Notes under the pieces: model-generated | What the model was told of the DNA's origin: nothing | The model's input: only the letters and a program-made list of their open reading frames with translations | The model's database searches: none | DNA from: Gossypium raimondii | Taxonomy: Eukaryota > Streptophyta > Magnoliopsida > Malvales > Malvaceae | NCBI RefSeq assembly: GCF_025698545.1 | Contig: NC_068570.1 | Coordinates: 55,819,924 to 55,883,923, forward strand | Length of the DNA: 64,000 bases | Direction: 5' to 3' | Part shown: positions 25,206-36,500 of the stretch, piece after piece | How positions within the stretch are numbered: the first letter of the stretch is position 1 | Layout: every line of letters starts with the position of its first letter | Position numbers and translations under genes: made by a program

Positions 25206-28056
25206 TGTAACAGCCTAATTTTCAGTGGTGTTGGAAACAGTGATTTGAGATCACTAAATCTGACTAGTGAGTCTTAAAAATTAATAAATTAATAATTATG
25301 GGTCAAGTGTGAATTTAGAAGAATTTTTGAATGAGTGAATTTTGTGATTTAGTGAATTTTTGCGATTTAAATAGAATTTAATAGGCAAATTGGGTCTAAA
25401 ACGAGGTTTCGAGACCTCAAATTCATAAGCAAGCCATAAATATTTTTAAAAATATTTATGGAGTGTCATTGAATTAGTATAAAAGTTTCGTTAGGAAATT
25501 ATAACGTTTGGATAGTCAATTAATTAAAAAGGACTAAATTGAGAATAGTGCAAAATTTGTTAAAATTGTGATTAAATAGCTTAAGTGACTAATAAGGAGG
25601 GATTTAAAAGGAAATTAGGCTTAAATTTTATGGGCTGGACAGTTGGGGTAAGAAAAATCAGCCAAAAAGTAGGGAGAAATAAGGGCAAAATTGGAAACTT
25701 TACAAATTAAATAAATAAAACAAAGACAAAAGTGAAAAATCTAGAGATCTCTTCATAATTTATCAGAAAAAATGCCATAGGAGGTCTGAAACAAGCTGGT
25801 TTCTCATATTTTTATACCATGTGAGTTCAATTCTTGCTTTTTCTTTGAAATTTTTATGTTTTGTGACTTTTACAACTAGGTCCAACTATTGAATTCATTA
25901 GTTTTTGATTCCATGGTAATTTTGCAAGTTACCATGAATAAGTTCTGGAATTTTATGATGAATTATTATAGATTTTAAGTTCTAATTTCATTATATTATG
26001 ATTTTATTAAGTGATTTTAATAGAAAATGATTTTTGGGACCTAATTGTGAAAAAGTTAGGAAATGGGGTTTTGTACTGAAATTATGAATATAAAAGGCTG
26101 ATTAGTAGTCTAAAATGGTTGGATAAGGTGTTAATTGATAAAAATTAGATCAATTGAAGGGTTGATTAAGTAGGGACCAAATTGTAAAAATTGTAAATTT
26201 TGGGGGTAAAAGTGTAATTTCAAAAATTGGAAGGCATAAATTATGAAGTAAATTAGTATTGAATTAAATGCTAATGAATGGAAAATTTTATATTATAGAT
26301 CGGGAATCCGAAGATAAACGCGGAAAAGTATCGAACTAGTTTCTGAACTTTTACAACTCCTGCAAATTGGCTCAGGTAAGTTCATATGGCTGAATTTTTA
26401 TGATTAATTGTTAATGTGGAAATGATATATTGTGTAAATTCGTATATTGTTGCTGAATTATGATTATGGTAAAAATGAGAATAAGATGAGATTGTTAGTT
26501 CAAATTAAGGGATACGCAGGATTGAGTACACATGTTTGGCAACCAATGACGAATTGACGGATAAGTCCATGGTGAATTCATGGAAAAATGTGAAAAGTAG
26601 GTATGGTGTTTCAGTAAAGAAAACCATACCGAGTTGTGAAAAGTAGGTATGGTGTTTCAGTAAAGAAAACCATACTGAGTTGTGAAAAGTAGGTATGGTA
26701 TTTCAATGAAGAAAACCATACTGAGTTATAGCAATGTGAAATGTTCAAGCAAATCGTGGCACCGGGCAAATGATGTACTCAAACCCGTAAGACGACCATT
26801 AATTTGACAGGTATTTGTAAGTGCAATTGAGGCTAAATGTCGGAATATAAGTTGACAACTGATATCGAGCTCGATTGGATAGATTCACCGTTTGAGATTG
26901 TGGTCGACATGAAATGTGAATTTTTAATTGTCTACTAATATTGTTAGTGAAATTGTGGTAAGATTTTATTATGAGCCTATGAACTTACTAAGCTTCCTAT
27001 AAGCTTACTTGTGTGTTTACTGTTTCTTGTAGATTGACGTAAATATACGTTCGGAGGATTGGATCTACATCAAGAATCACACTATCCAGATTTACTCTGG
27101 TAGATTTTGTTAAACAACTTTTTTTGGATTTATATGGCATGTATGGGGAATGGAAGTAAAAAGTAATAGAATGAATGTCTAAGTATGAAAAGTAAATTTG
27201 AATATTATAGTTGTGTTAGACATTGAAATATACATGTTTTTAGTTTGAAATGGTTGTTTGGTTGAACTTCATTAGTATTTAAACGAAGTAGATGAAATAC
27301 TAGAATCGGTTGTGATTTGAAATTTGCAGGGAAGGTTAGATAATTATAAAGGGGTTATATTGAATTTTTTTTTTAAATTTGCAATGGAACAGTTTTGGAT
27401 AGATTCATTGATGTAACTTTGAAAAATCATAAAAATGGTGGAATTTGAATTAGAAGCTGAGTGAGATACTAAATTAAATCTGAATGAGTCTAATTTCACA
27501 TGAAAGAAATATAGTACGAAAAAAAGTTATATATTTTTAGATATTTGAATTTTAGTGAGACAGGGTGAGAATGATTTTGAGGTCCCCTGTTCTGATTTTA
27601 GAAATTCATTAAAAATTTCACAGAAGGAATTATGAGTTATAATTTATATGTATAGATTCCTTGATGAGTCTATTTTCAGGAGAAATAAGTGGAAACACCA
27701 TATGAAGTCTGTACAAAGAGATAATTGAATTTTAGTGACAAGAGGTCAGGATGGTCAGTCACTGAAACATGGGAGACTTTAACTAATAAACTGTACTAAT
27801 TGGATAAACCAAAAATTCTGAAAAATTTATGGTGAAAATATATATGAGTCTAGTTTCAGGAAAAATTTATGGATCTAAATTTCGAGTCTTGTAATTCGAG
27901 TTATAATTAAATAAGTGACTACTACGCAGGTGGACAGATTTGCTATAAATAGTGAAACAAATTTTCAAGCCAAGTTTTTATGCTCCAAATTAGTAAGATA
28001 AGCTAAGTAATGCCTCATGCTCGACTCCGAAACGGTCTCGGGTAAGGGGTGTTACA
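25206..28056 (+). mobile_element. Solo LTR (2851 bp) with TSD AAATC
   Basis: Begins TGTAACAGCC and ends GGGTGTTACA, with a perfect 5-bp duplication AAATC at 25201-25205 and 28057-28061. No internal region, so it is the product of LTR-LTR recombination. It interrupts the Athila-like Gag region: the coding sequence resumes at 28062. Related LTRs lie at 19237-21456 (inverted), 42716-45619 (inverted) and 46226 onwards. Confidence 0.9.
26590..26727 (+). repeat. 46-bp tandem repeat, three copies
   Basis: Units start at 26590, 26636 and 26682 and contain GTGAAAAGTAGGTATGGT followed by TTCAGTAAAGAAAACCATAC. Each unit holds GTATGGT and its complement ACCATAC, so each can fold into a hairpin. Lies inside the solo LTR. 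Confidence 0.9.
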
Positions 28057-28979
28057 AAATCGCCCAGGAAAAACCTGAGAAAGACGAACAGGTCCGACCG
28101 AAGCCTCCATTGCCTAAAATTCAACATCTATTTCCAGAACAATTCAACTAGTGTCGAAGAGGTAAAGAGGACAAGGAAATCCTTTAAACATTTAGGAATG
28201 TCGAGATTAACATTCCACTGTTGGATGCCATCAAGCAAATACCACGGTATGCTAAATTTCTTAAAGAGCTTTGCACCAACAAGCGAAAATTAACTGGTAA
28301 TGAAAGGTTGAATGTTATTGAGAATGTATCCGTAGTGTTACAGTGGAAATTACTAGTAAAATGTAGGGATAGGGGCATGTTTGCAATACCATGCAAAATA
28401 GGTCATCTGGGAATTAAGAAGGCTATGTGTGATCTAGGGACTTCTATAAATGTAATGTCATATTCTATTTATGAATCACTTAACGCGGGTTTTTTAACAA
28501 AAATAGGTGTTATCATTCAATTGGCGGATAGAAATATTGTGCATCCAGAAGGAGTCCTTGAGGATGTTCTGGTAAAAGTTAACGAGCTTATTTTTCCTAC
28601 AGATTTTTATGTGATCAAAATGGAGGAGGATAGCACTCCTGGATCTTCAGATCTCCTGTTAGGTCGGCCATTTCTTAGTACAACTAATACTAAAATCGAC
28701 GTTTGAAGTGGAACTCTCACGATGGAGTTTGATGGGGAGATCGTAAAGTTTAATATCTACAACGCCATTAGCCATCCAAGCGAAATCTTGAGTGTAAATC
28801 GTATCGACATAATTGAATCTTTAGTGGAAGAAAATTTTGAGTCAATTTATGGAGATAATTATGAACTTGATAAATTTGAATTTGTTAATGAGTTATTATC
28901 TCCAAATACTAAACTGTTACCTTCTGTTATACAGGCACCAGAGTTGGAGTTAGAACCCGCAGGAAGACAAGGAAATTAA
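28057..28979 (+). pseudogene. Athila-like aspartic protease region
   Basis: 28221-28706 encodes the protease part: the active-site-like stretch MCDLGTSINVMSYSIY, then LADRN, and DLLLGRPFLSTT near the end, all typical of Athila-group proteases, where D-L-G is the usual form. A TGA at 28704 breaks the frame, and 28722-28979 continues in the same sense as a diverged linker. Upstream the frame has stops, e.g. TAG near 28149. Confidence 0.85.
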
Positions 28980-29325
28980 ACATCCAAAAGTTAGAAGAAA
29001 TTCGCAATGATGCCTACGAGAATGCTCGTATTTATAAAGATAAGACAAAGTTGTTTCACGATAAGAGAATAGCTCAGAAGCATTTTTCGGTAGGACAAAA
29101 AGTTTTACTTTATAACTCCGTGTTAAAGTTATTCCCAGGTCGATCACAATGGCAATGACCTTTTATTGTTACTGAAGTGTTCACACATGGAGCGATTGAA
29201 ATAGAGAGTGAAGATTCTGGAAAGTTGTTCGTAGTCAATGGCCAGCGGTTGAAGCCATTTTATGAGAATTTTCAAGCCCACACGGTTGAGAAAATCCATT
29301 TGGAACCACCATATAACCAATAAAG
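28980..29325 (+). pseudogene. Integrase C-terminal remnant
   Basis: Translation from about 28985 gives the end of a Gypsy integrase: a [17 protein letters not shown] helix, then GQKVLLYNS, and the SH3-like FIVTEVF and GQRLKPFY strands, with one in-frame TGA near 29157. It directly follows the protease linker, so reverse transcriptase, RNase H and the integrase core were removed by one deletion near 28960-28985. Confidence 0.8.
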
Positions 29326-29385
29326 GCATCGAGCTAACGACGTTAAACAAGCACTTGCTGGGAGGCAACCCAATTTTTATTTTTA

Positions 29386-29416
<31 letters not shown>

Positions 29417-30176
29417 TTCTTTACTTTATTTATTACTTTATTTTATTTTATTATTTATTACTTATTTGGATATTAATAAAAAATTTTTCTTTTGCTTAGA
29501 TAAAACAAAGCGAAAATGCGAAGAAAACCGTTGAGCAACGCTTAGAGCGCATTGAGGCCCGACTTGAAACCTTTGGCCAACAACTGACCAAGCTCACTGC
29601 CATCATATATGATCGACAGTAACAACACGGGGAGTTTTTCTAAACTTTTATACCTAGTTATTTCTTTTCGTTGAGGACAATGTGCTTTCAGTAGGGAGGA
29701 GGTACTCTTCGTTATTACTGTAATTTTTTACTGTGATTATTTTTGGCTAGTGTTACTGCTTGAGGCTCCATTTTGTCCATATTTATTTAGAATCTCCTTC
29801 CTCTTTTCATGCCCAAGATTTTTACCAATAATTGCCTACTGTTTGACCTACAAGCATGATTCTTGTTTTCTGAGGAAATTACGGATTTTCCATAATTGAT
29901 GCCATCTCCACTGTTTTATTCTTATTAGGCTAAAAATAATTATGATTCATAAAGTTAACTTTATCTTGCTTTTCGTAAAATTAATCAAGTTTAATACAAA
30001 GTGGACACTTAATATGTTTGCATGCTAAAATATGTTCATGACTATTAAGGTAATTACTGAAACTTATTTTTGACACTTGATTGTTTTTTGTCTCTAAAGT
30101 CCTCATAAAAAAAAGTTATTATTAAAATGTCGTTTAATGTTTCCGTGGTTATGAGTGCAGTTTAAAAATATGACTG

Positions 30177-30470
30177 ACTGAGTAACCGGGGTAGGGTACT
30201 TGGGTTGTCATCCTATTTCACGTCAAAAGGTTGTGTGACGTGTTAGGTAAAACTTCGCTAACCGGAATTAATTTTTAAGAACATGTTGGGCTGAGTAACC
30301 AGGGTGAGGTGCTTGGTTGTCATCTCTCTTCGCGTCAAAAGATTCGATGTGTTCTTAAGAAAAAATTATAATAAATTAAGAGTCTGCCGGGCTGAGTAAC
30401 CGGGATGGGGTGCTTGGTTGTCATCTCTCTTCGCGTAAAAAAGCTCAGTATATTCCTAAAGCATAAAAAA
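30177..30470 (+). repeat. ~100-115-bp tandem repeat, three copies
   Basis: Each unit starts CTGAGTAACC and contains GGTGCTTGGTTGTCATC and TTCGCGT; starts are near 30177, 30291 and 30392. Situated in the non-coding 3' part of the Athila-like element. Confidence 0.85.
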
Positions 30471-30824
30471 TATAAATAATAAATAAATAAAAATCAAAAT
30501 AAATTAAAAAGAAAAAGAATATAATTTGGGGACTAAAGGAGGAAACAAATAGGGTGTCTTGGTAGGTTTGGTAATTTACCTAATTGTCATTAAATAATTC
30601 AAATCGATTCTATTTTTTGTGTGTATTAATTGGAAAACTTTTTCTATTTTACTTAAAGCAAGCTTAGGGTTCTCTTTATTTTTCATATGTATTTTTTACT
30701 GATTTTTATAAAACTTTGGAGTGGTATTTCTTTTATGGTAAAATCTAACTTTCACAGTAGATAGGAACTATACTTGAGGGCAAACATGGGTTAAGTAGGG
30801 GGAATTTGATAACACTCTAGAATA

Positions 30825-30975
30825 ACATGCTATAGGGTGCGTTTTCCCCTCCTATTTTCAACCCCGCCCCAACCCTTGAAAACTTTCCAAAACTCGAGAA
30901 TCTTGGGATAATTTTTCAGACATTCTGGGAATCCGATATAATTTCATATTTGTTTGTTACATTTTTTTTATTTTA
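30825..30975. repeat. Right inner inverted repeat with one dyad unit
   Basis: Begins with dyad motif ACATGCTATAGGGTGCG (30825-30841) and pairs with 22024-22134 in reverse orientation. It is fused to the truncated 3' LTR of the Athila-like element. Confidence 0.75.
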
Positions 30976-31539
30976 AACGCTTCTAACAAAACGCGTTTTT
31001 TAAAAAAACCACTCAAACTTATCATGTACAATCTTTTCGAACCATCTGAAGTTATGTTTGATAGGTGAAGGTAGTATTTGGTATAAAACGAGTGCCCATT
31101 CTGTTCGAGACCTTCCATAATGAAATTTCGAGTAGACTATCAGTATAAGGAAATTTGCATAAGGATAATATTGTTTACATTAAAGAGCTTAATTTCAAAA
31201 ATTGACCCAACACACTAAATTAGATTAAATAATTACGTGGTTGTTGTTATCGGATAATTAGTACTCTTCTTTTCTATCTAATGTTTTCATTTTAAACATG
31301 TGAAACAGGTTATTTGGTTGAAAATGAGTGGACGAGTTAAAGTCATTTTTATTACGACGGTGAAATTTGTAACACCGGTATTGGTGTCGTTTTTGCATTA
31401 GCCTAAACAATAGAATTGGTTTTCAATCGAATCATACAATTACCGAAGCTCGAGTCAAGAATTAGGAGGAAAGTAGGGAGTTCAAGCCGGAGGAGAATTC
31501 GAGTTTGAAATATAGATATCTAGCGTTAGTGGACCCCAT

Positions 31540-32134
31540 TATTTATACCATGCCCATGACTGTAAAAGGAGTATGCAACCACCAATTTTAATTTTTTTTA
31601 TGGTTCTGTCACCTAGCACATCACTCAGTATAACGTGGCCAACACAACTAATCGTCAACTGAGTCGGCTTGCTTCTTGCAAGTCGACGAGCTGTAATAGC
31701 CACCTTAAATGTACCAAATTTAGAAGTTTATTGGACATTAGAACACTCCCGATTAACCTCAGGATGAATGCTCGGGCGTGTTGTTCTCTTTCAAGGGCAC
31801 TTGAGGTGTCGTCGAGATAATCGAAATTATCTTCCAACCATTTAATCTTTATTCGGCTACCAGAAAACTTGTCTAGCACCTTGCCTAATAGTTGCTCACA
31901 AATACCACTCCAACCGCCAATGATCACTAATCTTGTAACGACTGACCTATCCACTGGTAAACCGAGTTGTAAAGCTACGTCCTCGAGTGTGATTGTACGC
32001 TCACTGCATGGAAGATGAAATGTGCGTACCTTGGGTCTCCTTCTTTCCACCAACGTGTTAATAAGTGTGAGACTCAAGCTACACCCCCTAGCATACGAGA
32101 CACGTGCAAAAATCCCACCTTTTGCAAGTATCAA
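31540..32134 (-). pseudogene. Plant mobile domain (PMD, MAIN-like) fragment
   Basis: The minus-strand frame 32134-31655 encodes part of a plant mobile domain (often annotated aminotransferase-like or MAIN/PP7-long-form homolog), with the family landmarks TFHLPCSERTITLEDVALQL, GLPVDRSVVT and an ERE/RAFILRLIGSVL helix. The codon at 32134 is not an ATG and stops lie upstream, so the N-terminal part is lost or in a decayed exon. Downstream, after a stop at 31655, a further family stretch ending LLLQSWAWY appears in another frame near 31560-31590. PMD genes are carried by Mutator-like and Gypsy elements and also exist as host genes; here dyad-motif arrays on both sides suggest a transposon copy. 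Confidence 0.75.
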
Positions 32135-32577
32135 TTACATGCAATGCCCTCGATGATAGATTGTGTATATATGTCTCTAAAATCTGATCTTCAGCCTAAA
32201 TATAATAAAAACTAAAAAAAATTGTAAATTTAATAATGTTAACAACTTAATAATGAATTAGATTAAAATTAAAAAAGTTAAGAATATTTTCTTACCATTT
32301 GCAATTGGACATCAGAAATGTGGTTACCATCAAAACGAATAAGAGTATTTACTATTATAGAAATCAATTAAAATGAATAAACTAGAAATTTAAAACAATA
32401 AGAATTTTAGAGAAATTTAATGAAAAATTGAGATGAGAGAATTCCGAATTGAGATAATTGAGAAAATTGGATTTGGATGCAAAATGGAGAAAATGGTTTG
32501 GTTTATATAGCAAATAAACTAGTAGTTTTGTAGTCATTGGAGTTTTTGACCGTTGGGAATTTTACCATTGCAAAAAT

Positions 32578-32722
32578 GTGCTCTGTAGGACGCGCTTTCA
32601 GCCACATAAACAGAAAATGCATCCAACAGGACGTGATCTCTCCAGAATCGGCCTATTTCCCTAAATGTCCCAAAAACGGCCTAAAAATCTTCTTTTTTTA
32701 ATATTTTTATAAAATTTAGCCG
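32578..32722. repeat. Right outer inverted repeat with two dyad units
   Basis: Dyad motifs at 32578-32594 (GTGCTCTGTAGGACGCG) and 32619-32635 (GCATCCAACAGGACGTG), 41 bp apart, then a tail matching the complement of 18132-18287. Confidence 0.75.
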
Positions 32723-33551
32723 AAACTTGTCATTGCTTAAAAAAGCCATTTAAAACTATATGAAAATAAATTAAAATATTTACTCTTTTAAATTAAGAAA
32801 ATCTTCTAAATCGGTTATAGTGTGAATTAAAAATCTCATAACTTAGTATATTAATTAAAACATAATTGCATGTATATTTTATAAAAAAACTTAAAATATA
32901 CATCATAAAAAATTTGAAAATATCAATTAACCTAAAAACCAATGTTGTCTAGACTAATCGGTTGGATTCAAATCAACTAGATATCTATTTGGTGAGGTAT
33001 AAAACCAATTGTCCCGTGAATTAGACTAAAATACAGATTGAACCTATTTTTAATAATTTGAACAGATCGAACCAAGAATAAATAGTCTAATCAATTCAAG
33101 TACTGATCTAATTTCTAAAATATTAAAAGAAGCACAGAAGCAGTAAGAAAAGTTGAACGTGAAATGGTCCCGAATGGCAAAACAAGCACCAATATTTCCC
33201 TGCATACACACATTCAGCTTTGCCAGGCAAAACAAACATCAAGGTTTTTTTTATGTGAAAATGGCACCAAGTTGAAGTTGAAGTTCAAGGTTTGTTATTA
33301 AGAACAACCATCATTTCAAAGAGAGACAAAAGTTATTGAAAGAAACTAAGAAGAGATGCACATCATTGCCACCGCTTAATGCTCTCCCCACATACAAATT
33401 AACCACAAACATTCTCAGCTCCTTTAAGAGCTAACAGAGAGAGAGCACTACAGATAGGTAGCTACCTTGAAGACAAATGAGTCTCTACTTTTAGGAAACT
33501 ACATCACAGAACATACATAGAAGAAGCAGCCTCCCCAAGTTACACTTCTAA
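32723..33551. other. AT-rich DNA and 3' UTR of the PWWP gene
   Basis: The part nearest 33551 should be the 3' UTR of the minus-strand PWWP gene. No separate gene is seen; the minus frame at 33050-33235 has no family resemblance. Confidence 0.5.
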
Positions 33552-36500
33552 CTAGGAAGAGGATCCAGGACAATGGCTGACCTTCTTCAGTAGTCCTTTT
33601 ATCTCGCTCTCCAGCTTTGCCTTCATCTCCGGAGACAGATTATCCCCCGATTTCTCAAGCATTGATGTCATCATCTCTAGATTCTTCTTTATAACGTCAA
33701 TGGGAGGTGCGTCACTGAGGCGAGGCATTGCACCGGTAAGCTTTGCAGGCAGCCGGAATCCCTCCATGTGTTGATGAGTGGTTAGAATATTGTTATTCTG
33801 AAGCTGATAATTCGTAAGGGTTGCACCGAAAGGATTGCTCTCCTCTAAACTCCGCAATGCTTTTGCAGCATCTTCGTTACGCATAAAAACAACATGGGCA
33901 TTACTAGAATCTTTAAGTATCTGAACCTCTGATTCCTTCAAGGGCCCAAACCTGGAAAATGTGGCAACCAAAACTTCTTTTGAAGGCATGGAAGCACCAG
34001 GGGTGAATGTCAAGAGGAGAGTGGTTGCAAGGAGTTTTCCACTTGTCCCTGCTCCATTATAATCTATAATCATACTCGGAGTGCCTAAACTAATCTCGCC
34101 TTTCCTCCTCCTCCGCCTCTTCCGTGCAGGTTTTCCTGTAGGTGGGACACTGTTTGCCTCCTGTGAATCTTTTGTCGATGTGTTGGGTTCCGTGCTAGTT
34201 CCATTTAGGTCTGGTATGTTTGAAGTGAGCACAGGGTTCGGACTGCTGGATGGCGCTCTTGGCTTCCTTCCTCTCTTCTTCCGACCTGATTTGCTTTCAG
34301 ATAGAAATGAAACCATGTTTGGACTTGTCAGAGGTGCAATAGGTCCACTAGAATCAGGCAGGCTATCATTCAACCATTCTCTGTTACTTTGTTCAGCAAT
34401 TGTTTCAACAGAATGTGGGCCAGTCCCTTGAAAATCTAACATAAACGATCTGGAGCTCGCATTATCTAATAAGCCTGGATTTATAGCACCATTTCCATTT
34501 AAATCAGGTATGTTAGTAGCTTCTTTGGTCTCCTGATGCGTTTGTTTCCCATTAGGTGCTTCAGAGGCCATTGCCTGCGACTCTTTTGCTGATAAGTTAC
34601 ATGCCGCTAAGTTAATATTCCCATCTAACATGCCAGAAGGAGATTTAGCGTTTGATGTTGCAGAGTTTGTAAGCTTCTTTTTCTTCTGCATTTTATTCCT
34701 AGGAGAAGTGAGGGGCGAGGAAGTAGGCTTCGTTTGATGTGGATCATTCCCCAACAAGCAAAGATCAGTAACGATAGCCTCTTTCTGATTAGCCATATTC
34801 TTGCAGTGCATCTCATAAATGGACTCATCATGATATGACGAGATTCTGAATCTAGAAAAGAACCACTCAGTCAGACCAAAGGTTTTACTTTCGGTTTGAA
34901 ACAGGCAATCAACAGCTAGCAAATGTAACTCAGAAAGCAGATCAGCAGAAGATGTATTGCTGAGCTCCGGATAAGCAGTTACATCATTTCCCTTTATAAA
35001 TTTCCTATACCATGTTTTCTGGAACCTCTTTGCACTTCTTTTGTCAGATGAAGGAGACCCGATAAATTCCTTAACCTCCTCATGAGAAACTTTCGAAGTT
35101 TTAGAATCTTCCGTTACAGGTAAAACTTTACCTTCCAAGTTAACATAAGGATATGATAAATACCTGCTCTTCTTTCGTTCCCTCAACTCATAGCCCGTTT
35201 CATTTCTTAATTCACTGTCATCATCACCATTTTCCACAGAAAGACATGTTCCCTGATCAGGCCCTTCAAACAGAGTGCTGCTATTACTCAGCTCATAATG
35301 AACTTTCCTCTTTCTCTTCCTCGAAGTCAAAGCCTGGTTGCTTGAGAAAACCCCTTCTCCAGCAATGATGTCTTCACAGCTCCCCGGTAAAGCCCCCCAG
35401 TTCTCACCTGACACCCTCGCTGTAACCCCATTAGGATTGTGCTGTAACATCTCATTCTTCATTACATCGGATTGTTCCAGCAAGAACTTATATGAGATGC
35501 TGTTTCCTTCAGCTAAACCAGCATTGTTATCCCTTTCACCCATTGAAGCGCTGCCTGCATTGTCTGCATCATATGTCGTTTCCCACAGTTGCTGCAAGGG
35601 CAACTGGCAATGTCCTATGGAACAGTAAAATGCTGACAAATAGTTCTGTAGGGCAACGAATTCAAGCATATCAGGCTTTGAAACAACCTGTGCAAAACTC
35701 TTGAGTTGACAAAGAAACTTTACAGGCTCAAACTGAGTAGCAGAAAACTCCCCCAGTCGACCAGATTTGCGCTCGGGCATGGAAGCTCCTTCCTTAGTCG
35801 AAGAACCATAAGATAAGAACTTATCTTCTTTCAAAATGCATGAACATGTCATCTCCATCTTCAGGCACTTACCAAAATCCTCCACAGCCTTCTCAACTGC
35901 ACCAAGAAAGCTACGAGCTTTATTCCGTCCAATCATTTGACGGAAGTTCAAATGGAAAGGCTTCAACTGAGATGAGCAGCACCAAGCAACACGGCTACTA
36001 CCAAAGTACCCAACCAGCAACCAGTTTTTCTCCTCACCAGCCAAAGCATACTCCGGCACTTTTGAAGGATCAAAGATCTTTCCTGGCCACCAACTCTGAC
36101 TTTTGGTTCTTATCCAAACAATATCACCGACATAAAACTTATATTCCTGCCCATCAACCATTAACTCCTCCTTACCCGTCATTAACCCAGTACTGTTTAC
36201 TTCATTTAAAGTACTCGAAAAGTCTACATAAAGCGAAATGTTGTCTCCGGAAACTTGTACACTCTTAACTAAACCAACTCCATTAATCCCCGTTCGATCA
36301 TCTTCCTTAGTCCCCTCATCCTTAATAGGTTCTACAACTGCATTATCCCCAATTCCAGTGTCCACTCTCACTTCCAACCTCTCCTGTTGATCCTCTTTAA
36401 CATTATCAACTCCATCACCCACTAAATAACCTTCTTCAGTCTCAATGATATTGACACCATTCTCTTTTACATCCATGGCTAAGCTATCTCCACCAAAAGC

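Larger units (their letters stand above)
22289..30828 (+). mobile_element. Athila-like Gypsy retrotransposon, internally deleted
   Basis: A long 5' LTR (22289-23614) is followed by the primer-binding site at 23620, gag remnants with stops, a protease region, and then directly the last part of an integrase, a non-coding 3' region, a purine tract AGTAGGGGGAATT and the first about 20 bp of a 3' LTR (TGATAACACTCTAGAATA at 30807). Reverse transcriptase, RNase H and the integrase core are missing. The 3' LTR is cut off and joined to dyad-motif DNA. A solo LTR (25206-28056) is inserted in its gag. A defective, old copy. Confidence 0.85.

Noticed and set aside
18132..32722. CRISPR-like array from the regular 41- and 53-bp spacing
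   Set aside because: The repeats are imperfect and few, the linkers resemble each other, and the context is a plant nuclear repeat block.
34081..36268. Several plus-strand open frames in the PWWP gene
   Set aside because: Antisense shadows of a 3.1-kb open minus-strand frame with clear domains.
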